Assembly (NCBI RefSeq): GCF_900094945.1
Contig: NZ_FMAQ01000002.1
Coordinates: 123,231-187,230, forward strand
Source: Gilliamella bombicola
GTDB lineage: Bacteria; Pseudomonadota; Gammaproteobacteria; Enterobacterales; Orbaceae
Reading direction: 5' to 3'
Length of the DNA: 64,000 bases
The notes below the pieces were generated by a model. It saw nothing but the letters and a program-made list of their open reading frames with translations, was not told where the DNA came from and did not search any database. Each line of letters starts with the position of its first letter. Within the stretch, counting starts at the first letter, position 1. Below, piece after piece: positions 8,481 through 16,627 of the stretch. The translations under genes were made by a program, and so were the position numbers.

Positions 8481-9286
8481 AACGTAGGCACAGCAACTAC
8501 AACAAAATCATTTAGTTACTATTGCTATGAGTTGTGCCATTGTTGGCTTAAGCCGTTGTGCTTACTATTATTAACCCAAGTTACTGGATGATTCGGTGAT
8601 TATTTCGATGTTGAATGCTATCACAGACCGGCATTTACGCTGGGGCATTTCCTAAATGCTTTAATCGTATCAAAAAGCTTGGCTATAAATGGAATCATAA
8701 ACGTGTGTATCGGGTGTATTGTGAGTTGAAACTTAATCTCAGGGTAAAGCGTAAAAAACGTATCCCCCCAAGAACACCAGAAAAGCTATTGGTTCCTAAT
8801 AAACAAGGTGAATGCTGGTCAATGGATTTTATGAGTGATAGTAGTCGTAATCAGCGTCGCTTTAGGACATTCAATGTCATCGATGACTTTAATCGTGAGG
8901 CGCTAGGCATTGATATTGCAGTAAGCTTACCGGCAGGGAGAGTTATCCGTTATTTAGATAAACTGGCCGAATATCATGGGTATCCATTAAAAATACGAGT
9001 CGATAATGGACCAGAATTTACAGGAAAAACCTTTATAAACTGGGCTAAATCGCATGATATAACCATTGATTATATAGAGCCCGGTAGCCCTTATCAAAAT
9101 GGCTATATTGAACGATTTAATCGTACCTATCGTACTGAAGTACTTGATTTATATCTTTTTAACAACTTAGCACAAGCAAGGAGAATAACCGAAGAATGGT
9201 TAACGATTTATAATACCGAAAGACCACATGAGGCATTAAATAACATGACACCCATTGAGTATAAAACACTAAAACAAGCAGCATAA
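8454..9286 (+). pseudogene. IS3-family OrfB transposase, multiply disrupted
   Basis: The DDE integrase-core protein is recognisable across frames. The N-terminal part (from about 8454) contains two stop codons (TAG near 8487 and TAA near 8575). A frameshift near 8650 then leads into a long open stretch (8615-9286) encoding KCFNRI, WNHKRVYRVY and the catalytic region: Asp in ECWSMDFM, Asp in RVDNGPEF and Glu in NGYIERFNRTYR. The catalytic core is intact, but the N-terminal region is broken, so autonomous transposition is unlikely. Confidence 0.85.
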
Positions 9287-9494
9287 TTTTCTACGTGAAT
9301 CGTGTACTAAGTTTGGGGTATTTACATCAACATCATTCGTGCGGTTTATCCCTATATGCATAGGGAACAGTCTAATTTTTTCCATATTACCGAGCACAGC
9401 AGCGATCCCTATGTGCATAGGGAACAGATGAATAAGAATCAGATTAGCAAGTCTATAAACTTATCACAGATAGAGATTTAAAAATATGATAAAA

Positions 9495-9716
9495 TTAATC
9501 CCACGCGTGAGGGTTGTGTTTTGGTGTTTCTATACTTATTAATGCATCAAATACATTTTTACAGTTTAGACTATCTCCATCAATTTCGCCATTTTGACAT
9601 TTTTTATTATATTCATCTCGTAGTTCTTTGTTATTTTCAAAGTCAGAAACAGTATATGTCTTCTCATTACATCCGAATAAAAACATAGTAGTAATTAATA
9701 TTAGTATCTTTTTCAT
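9495..9716 (-). CDS. EexN-like entry-exclusion lipoprotein
   Basis: This small protein (73 aa) has a lipoprotein signal peptide: MKKILILITTMFLFGC, with a lipobox ending at Cys16. The mature part contains NNKELRDEYNKKCQNGEI and SLNCKNVFDA, matching the pattern of EexN-type plasmid entry-exclusion lipoproteins (two conserved cysteines, one in a K-K-C and one in a N-C segment). EexN prevents a cell from taking up a related conjugative plasmid. A ribosome binding site (AAGGAATTT on the minus strand) precedes ATG. It sits between CRISPR repeats together with the small gene at 9748-9903, with no other conjugation gene nearby. The family call is from memory. Confidence 0.6.
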   Translation of the reverse strand: MKKILILITTMFLFGCNEKTYTVSDFENNKELRDEYNKKCQNGEIDGDSLNCKNVFDALISIETPKHNPHAWD

Positions 9717-9747
9717 ATAAATTCCTTATAATCGTTGGTTAATATTA

Positions 9748-9903
9748 TTAAGTTTTATTGTGCTTTATTAAGAAAGCATTTACAGCCAACCGCAGTAAAT
9801 CAGATATTGTTTTTAAAGGCAACTTTGCACGTTTATTTTTTATTGCAATATCTTCTAATTCTTCATATTGAATTTCATCAATTTCAAACGAAATTTTTCT
9901 CAT
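9748..9903 (-). CDS. Small ribbon-helix-helix-like protein (51 aa)
   Basis: A 51-codon ORF from ATG (9903) to TAA (9748) encodes MRKISFEIDEIQYEELEDI followed by a basic turn and LPLKTISDLLRLAVNAFLI. A short beta strand followed by two amphipathic helices is the layout of ribbon-helix-helix (CopG/MetJ-type) DNA-binding proteins common on plasmids. It lies 31 bp upstream of the EexN-like gene on the same strand, so the two may be a small plasmid-derived operon inserted in the CRISPR relic. No strong ribosome binding site is visible, and the gene could be part of a longer disrupted one. Confidence 0.45.
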   Translation of the reverse strand: MRKISFEIDEIQYEELEDIAIKNKRAKLPLKTISDLLRLAVNAFLIKHNKT

Positions 9904-9982
9904 TACTTTAGATTTAGATTCTATCTTACCGCCACCAGCATAAGGACGATCTGCGGTTTATCCCTATGTGCATAGGGAACAG

Positions 9983-10317
9983 ACCAATTATAACATTTTG
10001 TTTTATAATTAAAATATTTTAGTTTAAATTTCTACCAACTTTTTTAATTATTCTTAAAATAACAATTATTTTATAATACATTGTTTTTATTAAATTAATA
10101 TTAAAAATAAAATAGAGAATATGGCGCTTTTTTTATTCTACCAATTAATCTTTAAATTTCTTATAGTTATAACATAGTTAGCAATAAAACAAGGTATTTC
10201 TTTATTAAAAAAAGCACAATTTTTGTTAAAAATATTCAGGAGTCTATACCGTTTCAACGTGAAATTATTTTAAATTTAATGAGTTAATAAATTTTATTGA
10301 TGAAGAATAATATACTA
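9983..10317. other. AT-rich stretch with a probable CRISPR leader
   Basis: On the minus strand, sequence just before repeat 9954-9982 is AT-rich and carries TTGGTAGA about 55 nt from the repeat, a feature I recall in enteric type I-E leaders. The remainder to 10317 is extremely AT-rich with no convincing ORF; a possible upstream remnant of the transposase relic begins near 10250. Confidence 0.4.
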
Positions 10318-10635
10318 TTTAATGTATTTATTCCGATAATGGACGTGAATGTCAAGGCATAAGTAAACACCTATTTGTTAAAACAGGTAATAAACTATAA
10401 TATCAATCAAAAAGTTACCAAACCAGCCTGCTCACAAACGACTGGCAAAGCGGAAAGAGTGATACGAACTTTGAATTGCGATGTGGCATCATCAGCCAAT
10501 ATTTAGCAATTCAAAAGATAGGCAACAAAACTTAAGCAATCTATTAACTATTATAATACCGTTAAACCGCATAAAGCGATTGCAGGAAAAACGCCTTATG
10601 CGTTTTTAAAGGATTATTTGAATCATGAAGTGTAA
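10318..10635 (+). pseudogene. IS481-type transposase C-terminal relic
   Basis: Across frames the plus strand encodes IYSDNGRECQG (the second catalytic Asp region), KVTKPACSQTTGKAERVIRT (the region before the catalytic Glu) and SINYYNTVKPHKAIAGKTP with an ending YAFLKDYLNHEV. These are hallmarks of IS481-family transposases. Several frameshifts and stops separate the pieces and the N-terminal half is missing. It lies immediately outside the left edge of the tRNA-Gly island. Confidence 0.75.
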
Positions 10636-10812
10636 ACAACTCGGCGTTTTCTTATTGCTAAATTATTACATCCCCAAAAACTTAGAAATTGTTTAGTATG
10701 AATTGTGGGCTAATTTTTTGAGTATCACTGAATTACTCTGTTCTATCTTGGAAAGTAAAATCACATTTAAACATTGATATTATAAATTCTAATGGACTAA
10801 GATCGATTTTAT

Positions 10813-10839
10813 ATTGGAGCGGGAAACGAGACTCGAACT
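10813..10839. repeat. Candidate att site, copy of tRNA-Gly 3' end
   Basis: ATTGGAGCGGGAAACGAG followed after two bases by TCGAACT matches the last part of the tRNA-Gly gene at 19737-19763 in 25 of 27 positions. It is in direct orientation with that gene and marks the far end of the island. Confidence 0.75.
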
Positions 10840-11080
10840 TTATATGTAACCTGCTGTTATTAATGCATATTATTTACACTATATAATTTGGTGTACTAAA
10901 AAGTGTACTAAATTTATAACGCTGTGAAATAATAACAGATACAGAGTAAAAAACAATATCTCAGATAAGTCTATCTTTTTAAGATTTTCGAATTAATACC
11001 ATAAAGTAACTATTGTTATAATTTTTAAAACAGGTAAAATTTAGACAAAATAGCTATTTTAGCTAGAAAGGAGAAATAAA

Positions 11081-11338
11081 ATACCCACTAAAGTTCTAAC
11101 CGCCTATGAGGTGAAAAGCCGATTTGGTGAAGCTGTGCTTAGTGCACAAGCTTCACCTGTGACTGTCACTAAAAACGGTAAGCCCGTGTTAGTGATGATA
11201 TCGATGGATGAATATCAGCTATTTGAAACGATGAAAAAGAACCATGTTGATACACAAATTAAGCTAGGCTTAAAAGATATTGAAGAGGGTAGAGCAATTG
11301 ATGCCGATACCTTCTTTAAGAATCTGTTAAAGGACTAA
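11081..11338 (+). pseudogene. Phd/YefM-type antitoxin, start codon altered
   Basis: The frame from 11081 encodes PTKVLTAYEVKSRFGEAVLS, SPVTVTKNGKPVLVMIS and DEYQLFETM, the Phd/YefM antitoxin fold that binds its own operator and neutralises a partner toxin. A good AAGGAG lies seven bases before 11081, but the codon there is ATA, not ATG. The first standard start is GTG at 11111, which would remove ten conserved N-terminal residues of the DNA-binding domain. Translation may therefore be weak or absent. The downstream toxin gene is frameshifted. Confidence 0.7.
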
Positions 11339-11340
11339 TC

Positions 11341-11623
11341 GTGCTACCCTCAACATGCAGCCAAACAGCTAAAACATATTTATGAGTATTCCATAAAAAA
11401 TTGGAGCCAAGAGAAAGCAAAAGAGTATATTTCCAATTTGCATAAAGCTATCTCTTTGCTTGTTCAGTCGCCAAGTATTGCCATGCAATATGAAAAGGAT
11501 ATTTGCTATTTTCCCAGTCAAAGTCATATTATTTATTTTATTCAAGACAACAAGAAAATGATCGTTTTGACCGTGTTACATAAATCTTGTTTACCTAGTA
11601 ATGATCCGATATTACAAAAATAA
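11341..11623 (+). pseudogene. ParE/RelE-type toxin, frameshifted near the N-terminus
   Basis: Starting two bases after the antitoxin stop, the first codons (GTG CTA CCC TCA) are in one frame; from about 11357 the homologous reading continues in another frame as HAAKQLKHIYEYSIKNWS, KAKEYISNLHKAI and DICYFPSQSHIIYFI, ending with LTVLHKSCLPSNDPILQK. This is the ParE toxin fold (gyrase poison in the studied members). The frameshift removes the normal N-terminus, so toxin activity is probably lost, consistent with decay of the antitoxin start. Confidence 0.7.
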
Positions 11624-11847
11624 TCAATACAGTTAAGCAGCGTCCGCTATTTTAAAATATTTTGTTAAACTCAATTAATCTGTTATCTTTATTACCGTTT
11701 TTTAAAACGCTGAGGTACTTCGATTAAATCAAGTAAAATATGTATACAATCACAATAAGCGCAATAGGTAAGAAAAAATTTTGATAGGTTAATTCGCCTT
11801 TTTTGCAAATAGTAGAATATCTGCGATTATATAAAAAGCCTGTATTA

Positions 11848-12768
11848 TCAACTAATTTTTTTAGTAAAATAATCGATAAATACTTTAAGTTTCATTGAAT
11901 TTTTATATGTTGAAGGATAAAGAAAACAAAACTCCCAAGTATTTCCTTTATTATACTCAGACAAAATTTCAACTAATTCTTTTCTCTTTAACTCTTCTTG
12001 TACAGAGAAACTAAAAAGTTGAACTATACCACCATCGTTTAAGGCTAAAAATTTAGTCGCTTGAATACTATCAAAGATTTGTATTTGGCTATTTTCAATA
12101 TTGTCTTTGCATATATTTTTATTCAAAAATGCCCATTGAAATCGTTTATTATTTTGACTAGAGCTAAAATTGATACATTTATGATTTATTAGCTCATCAG
12201 GACAAACAATCATGCCATTTTTTGTAAGATAATTTGGGCTAGCATATAATCCAGTTGTAGCGACAAACAAATTTTTTTTAATTAGAAATGCTTCTAGTCT
12301 TGTATTTTCTTGTATTAGCCTAACTGAGAGATCATATTCTTCAGCAACGAAGTCAATATTTCTATTAGTTACATGAAAATCAAGTTTTAAATTAGGATAT
12401 TCTTCGGAAAAATTAGCTAGATAAGGAGATATTTTATAGTTAAAAAAGGTCTCTGGTACGCTTATTTTTAATTTACCCTCTATTGTATTTTTTTCAGTTT
12501 TGATAGAGTGTCCAGCATTAATTAGCATATCTAGTATTTCAGAGCATTTTTTATAATAGATACGCCCTTCCTGAGTCAGTTTGACTTGGCGTGTACTACG
12601 TGAAAACAAATCAAATCCGATTCTTTCTTCAAGTCTCTTAATAGAACGACTAACAGCAGCGGGAGTAATATTTAAGTATTCAGCAGTAACTGAAAAATTC
12701 TCATTTTCTGCTGCTACTAAAAATAACTCAAGGCTAGCGATATGCATAGTTTTAAACTGTTTTTTCAT
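11848..12768 (-). CDS. LysR-family transcriptional regulator
   Basis: The 306-residue product has an N-terminal winged helix-turn-helix (about 9-67: LELFLVAAENENFSVTAEYL, then SRSIKRLEERIGFDLFSR) followed by a periplasmic-binding-protein-like effector domain (about 95-300). It is intact on an otherwise decayed island. On the same strand upstream lie a tautomerase relic, an unrecognised small gene and an EamA exporter, which it may regulate. The effector cannot be read from sequence. Confidence 0.88.
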   Translation of the reverse strand: MKKQFKTMHIASLELFLVAAENENFSVTAEYLNITPAAVSRSIKRLEERIGFDLFSRSTRQVKLTQEGRIYYKKCSEILDMLINAGHSIKTEKNTIEGKLKISVPETFFNYKISPYLANFSEEYPNLKLDFHVTNRNIDFVAEEYDLSVRLIQENTRLEAFLIKKNLFVATTGLYASPNYLTKNGMIVCPDELINHKCINFSSSQNNKRFQWAFLNKNICKDNIENSQIQIFDSIQATKFLALNDGGIVQLFSFSVQEELKRKELVEILSEYNKGNTWEFCFLYPSTYKNSMKLKVFIDYFTKKIS

Positions 12769-12892
12769 CGAATTGCCTTGATTTACGAAAAATAGCTACT
12801 ATCGGAATATTTTATAATTTGGATTAATTGATCACAAGAAAAACTTCCTTGTAACCAACATAATGAATTACAAAGAATGTAAATACAATAGC

Positions 12893-13200
12893 TTATGCTA
12901 CAAATTGCATCTTTCCGCCACCAAAAGACCAATTTACAGGCTCATTCTCTATTAAGCAAATAGCGACATCATCTATAGATATATCTAGTTGCTGAGATAT
13001 TTGTTCCGCTATTTTGTAATACAATTGTAATTTACTTTGCTGTGTTCGCCCCTTATTCATTGTAATTTTGATAAAAATAAAGTTATTGCTATAACTAATA
13101 TCCCAAAGTTGCTCGGGAGTGAGCTATATACAGTATCGGCGATGATTTTTCTTTTAGATTCAAAATTGTTATTTGTATAATAAATATCGATTAATGGCAT
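12893..13200 (-). pseudogene. Tautomerase-family protein, frameshifted
   Basis: From ATG at 13200 the product begins MPLIDIYYTNNNFESKRK, with the N-terminal Pro2 that becomes the catalytic Pro1 of 4-oxalocrotonate-tautomerase-like enzymes. The reading must change frame near 13115 (after SSLP) to continue as EQLWDISYSNNFIFIKITMNKGR and finish SIDDVAICLIENEPVNWS and GGGKMQFVA at a TAA (12893-12895). Each segment matches a small tautomerase, so one indel has inactivated the gene. It precedes the LysR gene on the same strand. Confidence 0.7.
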
Positions 13201-13210
13201 ATGTAATTCC

Positions 13211-13501
13211 TTATACTATTTTTTTTAAAATAAAAAATAATTGTTGCTCTTGATAAACTGGGTTATTAATTTGATGCTTTTCTATGAGGTGTATATGATC
13301 TACCAGATGGTGTTTTAAGCTCAAAGCCACCGTAAACATCAATTTATATTGCTCTTTAAGTTGTCTTTCAATATCTTGAAATTGACCTACAATAAATGAA
13401 AACTCATTCATGGCATCTGTGTTTCTAAGCATATAATTCTTGTATAGTACTAAATCAGCTATACATATCTCGTCAGATGTAAATGTTTCATATTTTTGCA
13501 T
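13211..13501 (-). CDS. Hypothetical protein, possibly a SnoaL/NTF2-like fragment
   Basis: A 96-residue protein starting MQKYETFTSDEICIADLVL, with Q-F-Q-D-I-E and K-L-M-F-T-V-A-L-S segments that weakly recall SnoaL-like (NTF2-fold) proteins. It is shorter than that family and lacks clear motifs, so it may be a truncated gene. The next gene downstream on this strand is the tautomerase relic. Codon and base composition are as AT-rich as the rest of the island. Function unknown. Confidence 0.4.
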   Translation of the reverse strand: MQKYETFTSDEICIADLVLYKNYMLRNTDAMNEFSFIVGQFQDIERQLKEQYKLMFTVALSLKHHLVDHIHLIEKHQINNPVYQEQQLFFILKKIV

Positions 13502-13575
13502 CTCTCTAACCCTGTATTACGATCTATCTCAGCAATATGATGAATAGAAGTAACAACAAATAATATATTTTTCAT
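13459..13575 (-). pseudogene. Short N-terminal relic resembling a DJ-1/PfpI protein
   Basis: From an ATG at 13575 the frame reads MKNILFVVTSIHHIAEID and then loses similarity and stops at 13459. The opening strand MKNILFVVTS, ending in a serine before a polar turn, is typical of DJ-1/PfpI class I glutamine-amidotransferase-like proteins, of which more than 80% would be missing. The remnant overlaps the start of the 13211-13501 ORF. A Shine-Dalgarno (AAGGAACA on the minus strand) precedes it. Confidence 0.35.
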
Positions 13576-13631
13576 CGAAGTGTTCCTTGTTTTAAATTTA
13601 ATGAATTTATTAATTTTATTAAGTGGGTTTT

Positions 13632-14561
13632 TTATTTCTTATTTTTAATTGATCTCATGAAAATATTATTAAGAATTAGTGCAATAATAGTGATTATCGC
13701 TCCTATAATTTCGGTATATGAAATGGTATGGCCTTGATAGATGCCAATAATAAAAGAAATGACAGGTACTAAATTTACAAAAAGAATACCATTGATAGCA
13801 CCAAGACCATTGATACCAGCATTCCAAGTAATGATTACTAATGTTGTGGTAACAAGCACAAAAATATCAAATCCACTTGAGGTTAATGCATCCAAACTTG
13901 GAGGACTTGCAAAGCCTAAGAAAGACGCAGTTAAAGTAATTGCGATAATACTTATTACGCCAAGAGAAGAACTTAATGCGGTTACTCTTAATGCACTCCA
14001 CTTGTATTTTGCAATTATCGTATTTGCAAAATAGGTATAAATAACCCAACAAGTTGTAGCGGCTAACAATAATAAATCACCAACAAAATTTGATGAGGCT
14101 ATCAAATTATTGAAATCTCCATTTGTTATAACCAAAACAATTCCTACAAAAGCTAATACCGTGCATAAAATTGTTTTAATATTAGGTATATTGCGAGTAA
14201 GGATGGATGACAGAATAATTGATAACATTGGCATTAATGCTAATATAATTGTTGCATGTTCGGCAGAAGAAAAACCAATGCCGATAAAAGTAAGGAAGTT
14301 TAATCCGGCAAAACCTATCGTACCAAAAAACCATAACTGGAAAGTTTTTCCTTCCGTTTGATAACTTTTTTTGCCTTCTATAAGAAGCAGAACAGTGCTT
14401 ACAAGCAGTGCACCAAGAACGTAGCGAATAAAAGTCAGATAGTAACCATCTATACCAGATGATACAGCATGTTTTGAGGCCGGATACATAATCCCCCAAC
14501 CTAGCACTGTAATTAATAAATATAATGTGTATTTATAATTTTCTATTCTATTCTCTTTCAT
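13632..14561 (-). CDS. EamA/DMT-family transporter
   Basis: The 309-residue product has ten hydrophobic segments in two EamA repeats (about 12-150 and 160-300), typical of drug/metabolite exporters in the inner membrane (YdcZ/RhaT-like class). Features include WGIMYPASKHAVSSG near the start, the ERV-like HATIILALMPMLS region, and the second-repeat WNAGINGLGAINGILFVNLVPV. The substrate cannot be predicted. It heads the minus-strand series with the tautomerase relic and LysR gene. Confidence 0.85.
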   Translation of the reverse strand: MKENRIENYKYTLYLLITVLGWGIMYPASKHAVSSGIDGYYLTFIRYVLGALLVSTVLLLIEGKKSYQTEGKTFQLWFFGTIGFAGLNFLTFIGIGFSSAEHATIILALMPMLSIILSSILTRNIPNIKTILCTVLAFVGIVLVITNGDFNNLIASSNFVGDLLLLAATTCWVIYTYFANTIIAKYKWSALRVTALSSSLGVISIIAITLTASFLGFASPPSLDALTSSGFDIFVLVTTTLVIITWNAGINGLGAINGILFVNLVPVISFIIGIYQGHTISYTEIIGAIITIIALILNNIFMRSIKNKK

Positions 14562-14692
14562 AAAAGCCAGCCTTGTTTTGCTTATTATTGTTCATTAACC
14601 TTTATAATATTTTTTTGAGAAAAGATCATTATTCTGCCTGTAATATCATTTATTACAGCAAGTAATAAATGATATTGCTTTGAACCTAAACT

Positions 14693-14896
14693 TCTGATGC
14701 CGATCTTAATGCCGTGCGTCGCCTATTCGAATTGTTACTTAGATTTACTAAGGAAGATGTTCCTAGTTTTCAACTGATCGTTATAAAATATGCAAATCTA
14801 AGCGAACAATAGTTTCAGAATGCCTTAGTTGAAGAACCGTGGGCTAAACTACCTGTACTTGTTCCAGAAAATTGGTCACAAGAAAGAACCAGCTGA
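14693..14896 (+). pseudogene. C-terminal relic of a DUF3732-type protein
   Basis: One frame (14693 to TGA 14894-14896) encodes SDADLNAVRRLFELLLRFT, EDVPSFQLIVIKYANL and, after an internal TAG, FQNALVEEPWAKLPVLVPEN. I recall this ending from DUF3732 proteins, predicted SMC-like ATPases of three-component conflict systems. The ATPase domain is absent and there is no start codon, so only a scar of such a gene remains. The family call is from memory and should be checked by a profile search. Confidence 0.45.
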
Positions 14897-15350
14897 TATA
14901 CTTACAAAACTGAGCTTGTCTAATCTAATGATTTGCTCAGTGCTTATATTGTGCGGAAACTCATTATAATAATGTAAATTTTATTTGAATTTTGAAATAA
15001 TTATTGTGTACTTGCAGATCGTTAAATAATTTATGCATGGATACAAAAAATATTCAATTCACTGTATGGGTTTGTTTCCAATCTAAAATAAATTAAAATG
15101 CTATATATACATCTAACCAACGTGTTTATCGTTATCCATTTTAATATTTTTGATAAATAATTTAAAAATAGTCATTAGATTCAAAAGTTACATCAGTTTT
15201 TAATGTATTTATATTTTATACGATAAAAAATATACCATCCCCTATAGCCCTCTATACTCAGCAATCAATTGTTTTATAACAGCTATCGGTAAAAATTAAA
15301 AATTGTGGAAAATAAATTGATAATTATCAATATAATCTATAAAAATAAAT
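14897..15350. other. AT-rich stretch between relics; no gene seen
   Basis: No ORF with a start and ribosome binding site is evident on either strand. The composition is very AT-rich. The right end abuts the terminal inverted repeat of the IS3-family copy at 15351. Confidence 0.6.
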
Positions 15351-15367
15351 TGATCCTCGCCAAAATA

Positions 15368-16240
15368 TTAGACAGTGCCCACCTCTATCATTTTTTCATA
15401 TTGGTAATATTGTTGTTCATATTGTTCAGGTGATACCCAGCCATTAGCTGAATGACGGCGTATCCGATTATAATAGATTTCAATATATTCAAATAGTGCT
15501 TTATTAGCCTGCTTCCTCGTTTTGTAGTAACAGTCATGAATAATATGTGTTTTGAGTGTATGAAAAAAACTTTCAACAACCGCATTATCAAAGCAGTTTC
15601 CTCTTCGACTCATGCTTTGCCTTAGTCCATATTGTAACAATAACTGCTTGAAATCAGCACTGCAATATTGGCTTCCTTGGTCACTATGAATGAGTACATT
15701 TTTAGGAAAATGACGCCGAAATAAGGCTTGTTTTAATGTATTACACACTAAATGACGGTCTATGTAGCGACTGGTTTGCCTAGCAATCACTTTTCGTCCA
15801 TATAAATCGATAATCACCGACAAATATAACCAACCTTCACCCGTTTTAATATAAGTAATATCGGTTACCCATGTCGTATTCGGCTTATCAGGGTTAAATT
15901 GCCTATCTAACGTGTTGGGCGCAATATTGCGATGAGCAGTGTCTGTTTTATACTTGAATTTACGTGCTGCTTTACTCCGTAATCCTAATTATTGCAAAAC
16001 ACGGCTAATTGTCCTTTCTGAAACTTGATAGCCCGCTTCCCTAGCATCATGAAGCAGGCTTGGCGCACCCAAACGGGCCTTATGTTGCCAATACTGCTTT
16101 TTAATATACTCGCTGAGTTTGGCTGATTTGTTTGCTCTTTTTAACCAAGCATAATAACCCGATGAACTGACACCAAGTAATGAGCATATCTTAGTAACGG
16201 GATAGCAGGTTAAATGATTTTTCATATAAGCGTACTTCAC
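15368..16240 (-). pseudogene. IS3-family OrfB transposase with one nonsense codon
   Basis: The frame is continuous from 16240 to 15368 except for a TAA near 15989 (after SERTISRVLQ). The catalytic triad is present downstream: Asp in TTWVTDITYI, Asp in LIHSDQGSQY and Glu in NAVVESFFHTLK. N-terminal HTH_21-type residues (MKNHLTCYPVTKICSLLGVS) are also intact. A single nonsense change in an otherwise complete transposase suggests recent inactivation. Confidence 0.85.
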
Positions 16241-16518
16241 CGACTTGGATTGTTGATGAAGTACACATGCGCCTTTTTTAGTATATCATTGGCCATTTTC
16301 AGTTCTTTAATCTCTTTTTCTAACGCCATTATCCGCTGTTGCTCAGTGGTTAACTCTCGACGGCTGGTTTTATTCGGGGAAAGTTGCCTAATCCATTTAT
16401 CTAGGGTTGATTTACCCACACCTAGATGGTTGGCAAGTTCGTTGATAGAAAGGTGTGCATGGGATAACGCATAATCCACTGATTGTTGTTTAAATTAGAT
16501 ACTAAATTTTTTGACCAT
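16237..16518 (-). pseudogene. IS3-family OrfA with early nonsense codon
   Basis: From ATG at 16518 the frame reads MVKKFSI then TAA at codon 8, then continues FKQQSVDYALSHAHLSINEL, GVGKSTLDKWIRQLSP and a coiled-coil segment ending NDILKKAHVYF at 16237. The second frame (orfB) overlaps at 16237-16240, and the AAAAAAG run inside the LKK codons fits frameshift expression of an OrfAB fusion. The early stop should prevent OrfA and OrfAB production. Confidence 0.8.
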
Positions 16519-16627
16519 GATATTTGTCTCCTATGATTTTTGTTTATATCATAGAGGCAACTTTTGTCCATTTTTTTGGCGAGGATCAGTTTATGAGCAT
16601 CAAAAATCAAACTACTACTTAAATTAT

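Larger units (their letters stand above)
8140..9320 (+). mobile_element. Decayed IS3-family insertion sequence (IS51/IS407-like transposase)
   Basis: The element starts near 8140 (TCCCTAAAATAGCACAG) and ends near 9320 (GTACTAAGTTTGGGGTA), which form an imperfect terminal inverted repeat: the complement of the right end reads TACCCCAAACTTAGTACA. It contains a two-ORF IS3-type transposase with several disabling mutations. A second relic of the same element's left end lies at 17932-18090. The subgroup assignment is from memory of transposase sequences. Confidence 0.8.
9342..9982 (-). CRISPR. CRISPR relic (type I-E-like repeats) interrupted by other genes
   Basis: Three copies of a 29-bp repeat related to the type I-E enteric repeat are present on the minus strand (core CCCTATGCACATAGGG, ending ATAAACCG): 9342-9370 (one changed base in the loop), 9403-9427 (4-bp deletion) and 9954-9982. 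The first two flank a 32-bp spacer (9371-9402). A 32-bp spacer-sized stretch (9922-9953) precedes the third but has no repeat on its other side. A lipoprotein gene and a small DNA-binding-type gene occupy the middle. Repeat orientation places the leader at 9983 and beyond. No cas gene lies in the window. Confidence 0.85.
15351..16588 (-). mobile_element. IS3-family insertion sequence (IS150-like), inactivated
   Basis: A 1238-bp element with terminal inverted repeats: TGATCCTCGCCAAAA at 15351-15365 and its complement at 16574-16588. It carries orfA and orfB on the minus strand with an A6G slippery run near 16276-16282 at the orfA/orfB overlap, the usual site for programmed -1 frameshifting. 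Both ORFs have one nonsense codon. I did not find an obvious target-site duplication. Confidence 0.85.

Noticed and set aside
9460-9921. Further CRISPR repeats between the two ends
   Set aside because: I scanned for the CATAGGGAAC and CCCTATG cores and found none here; the stretch holds two small genes instead.
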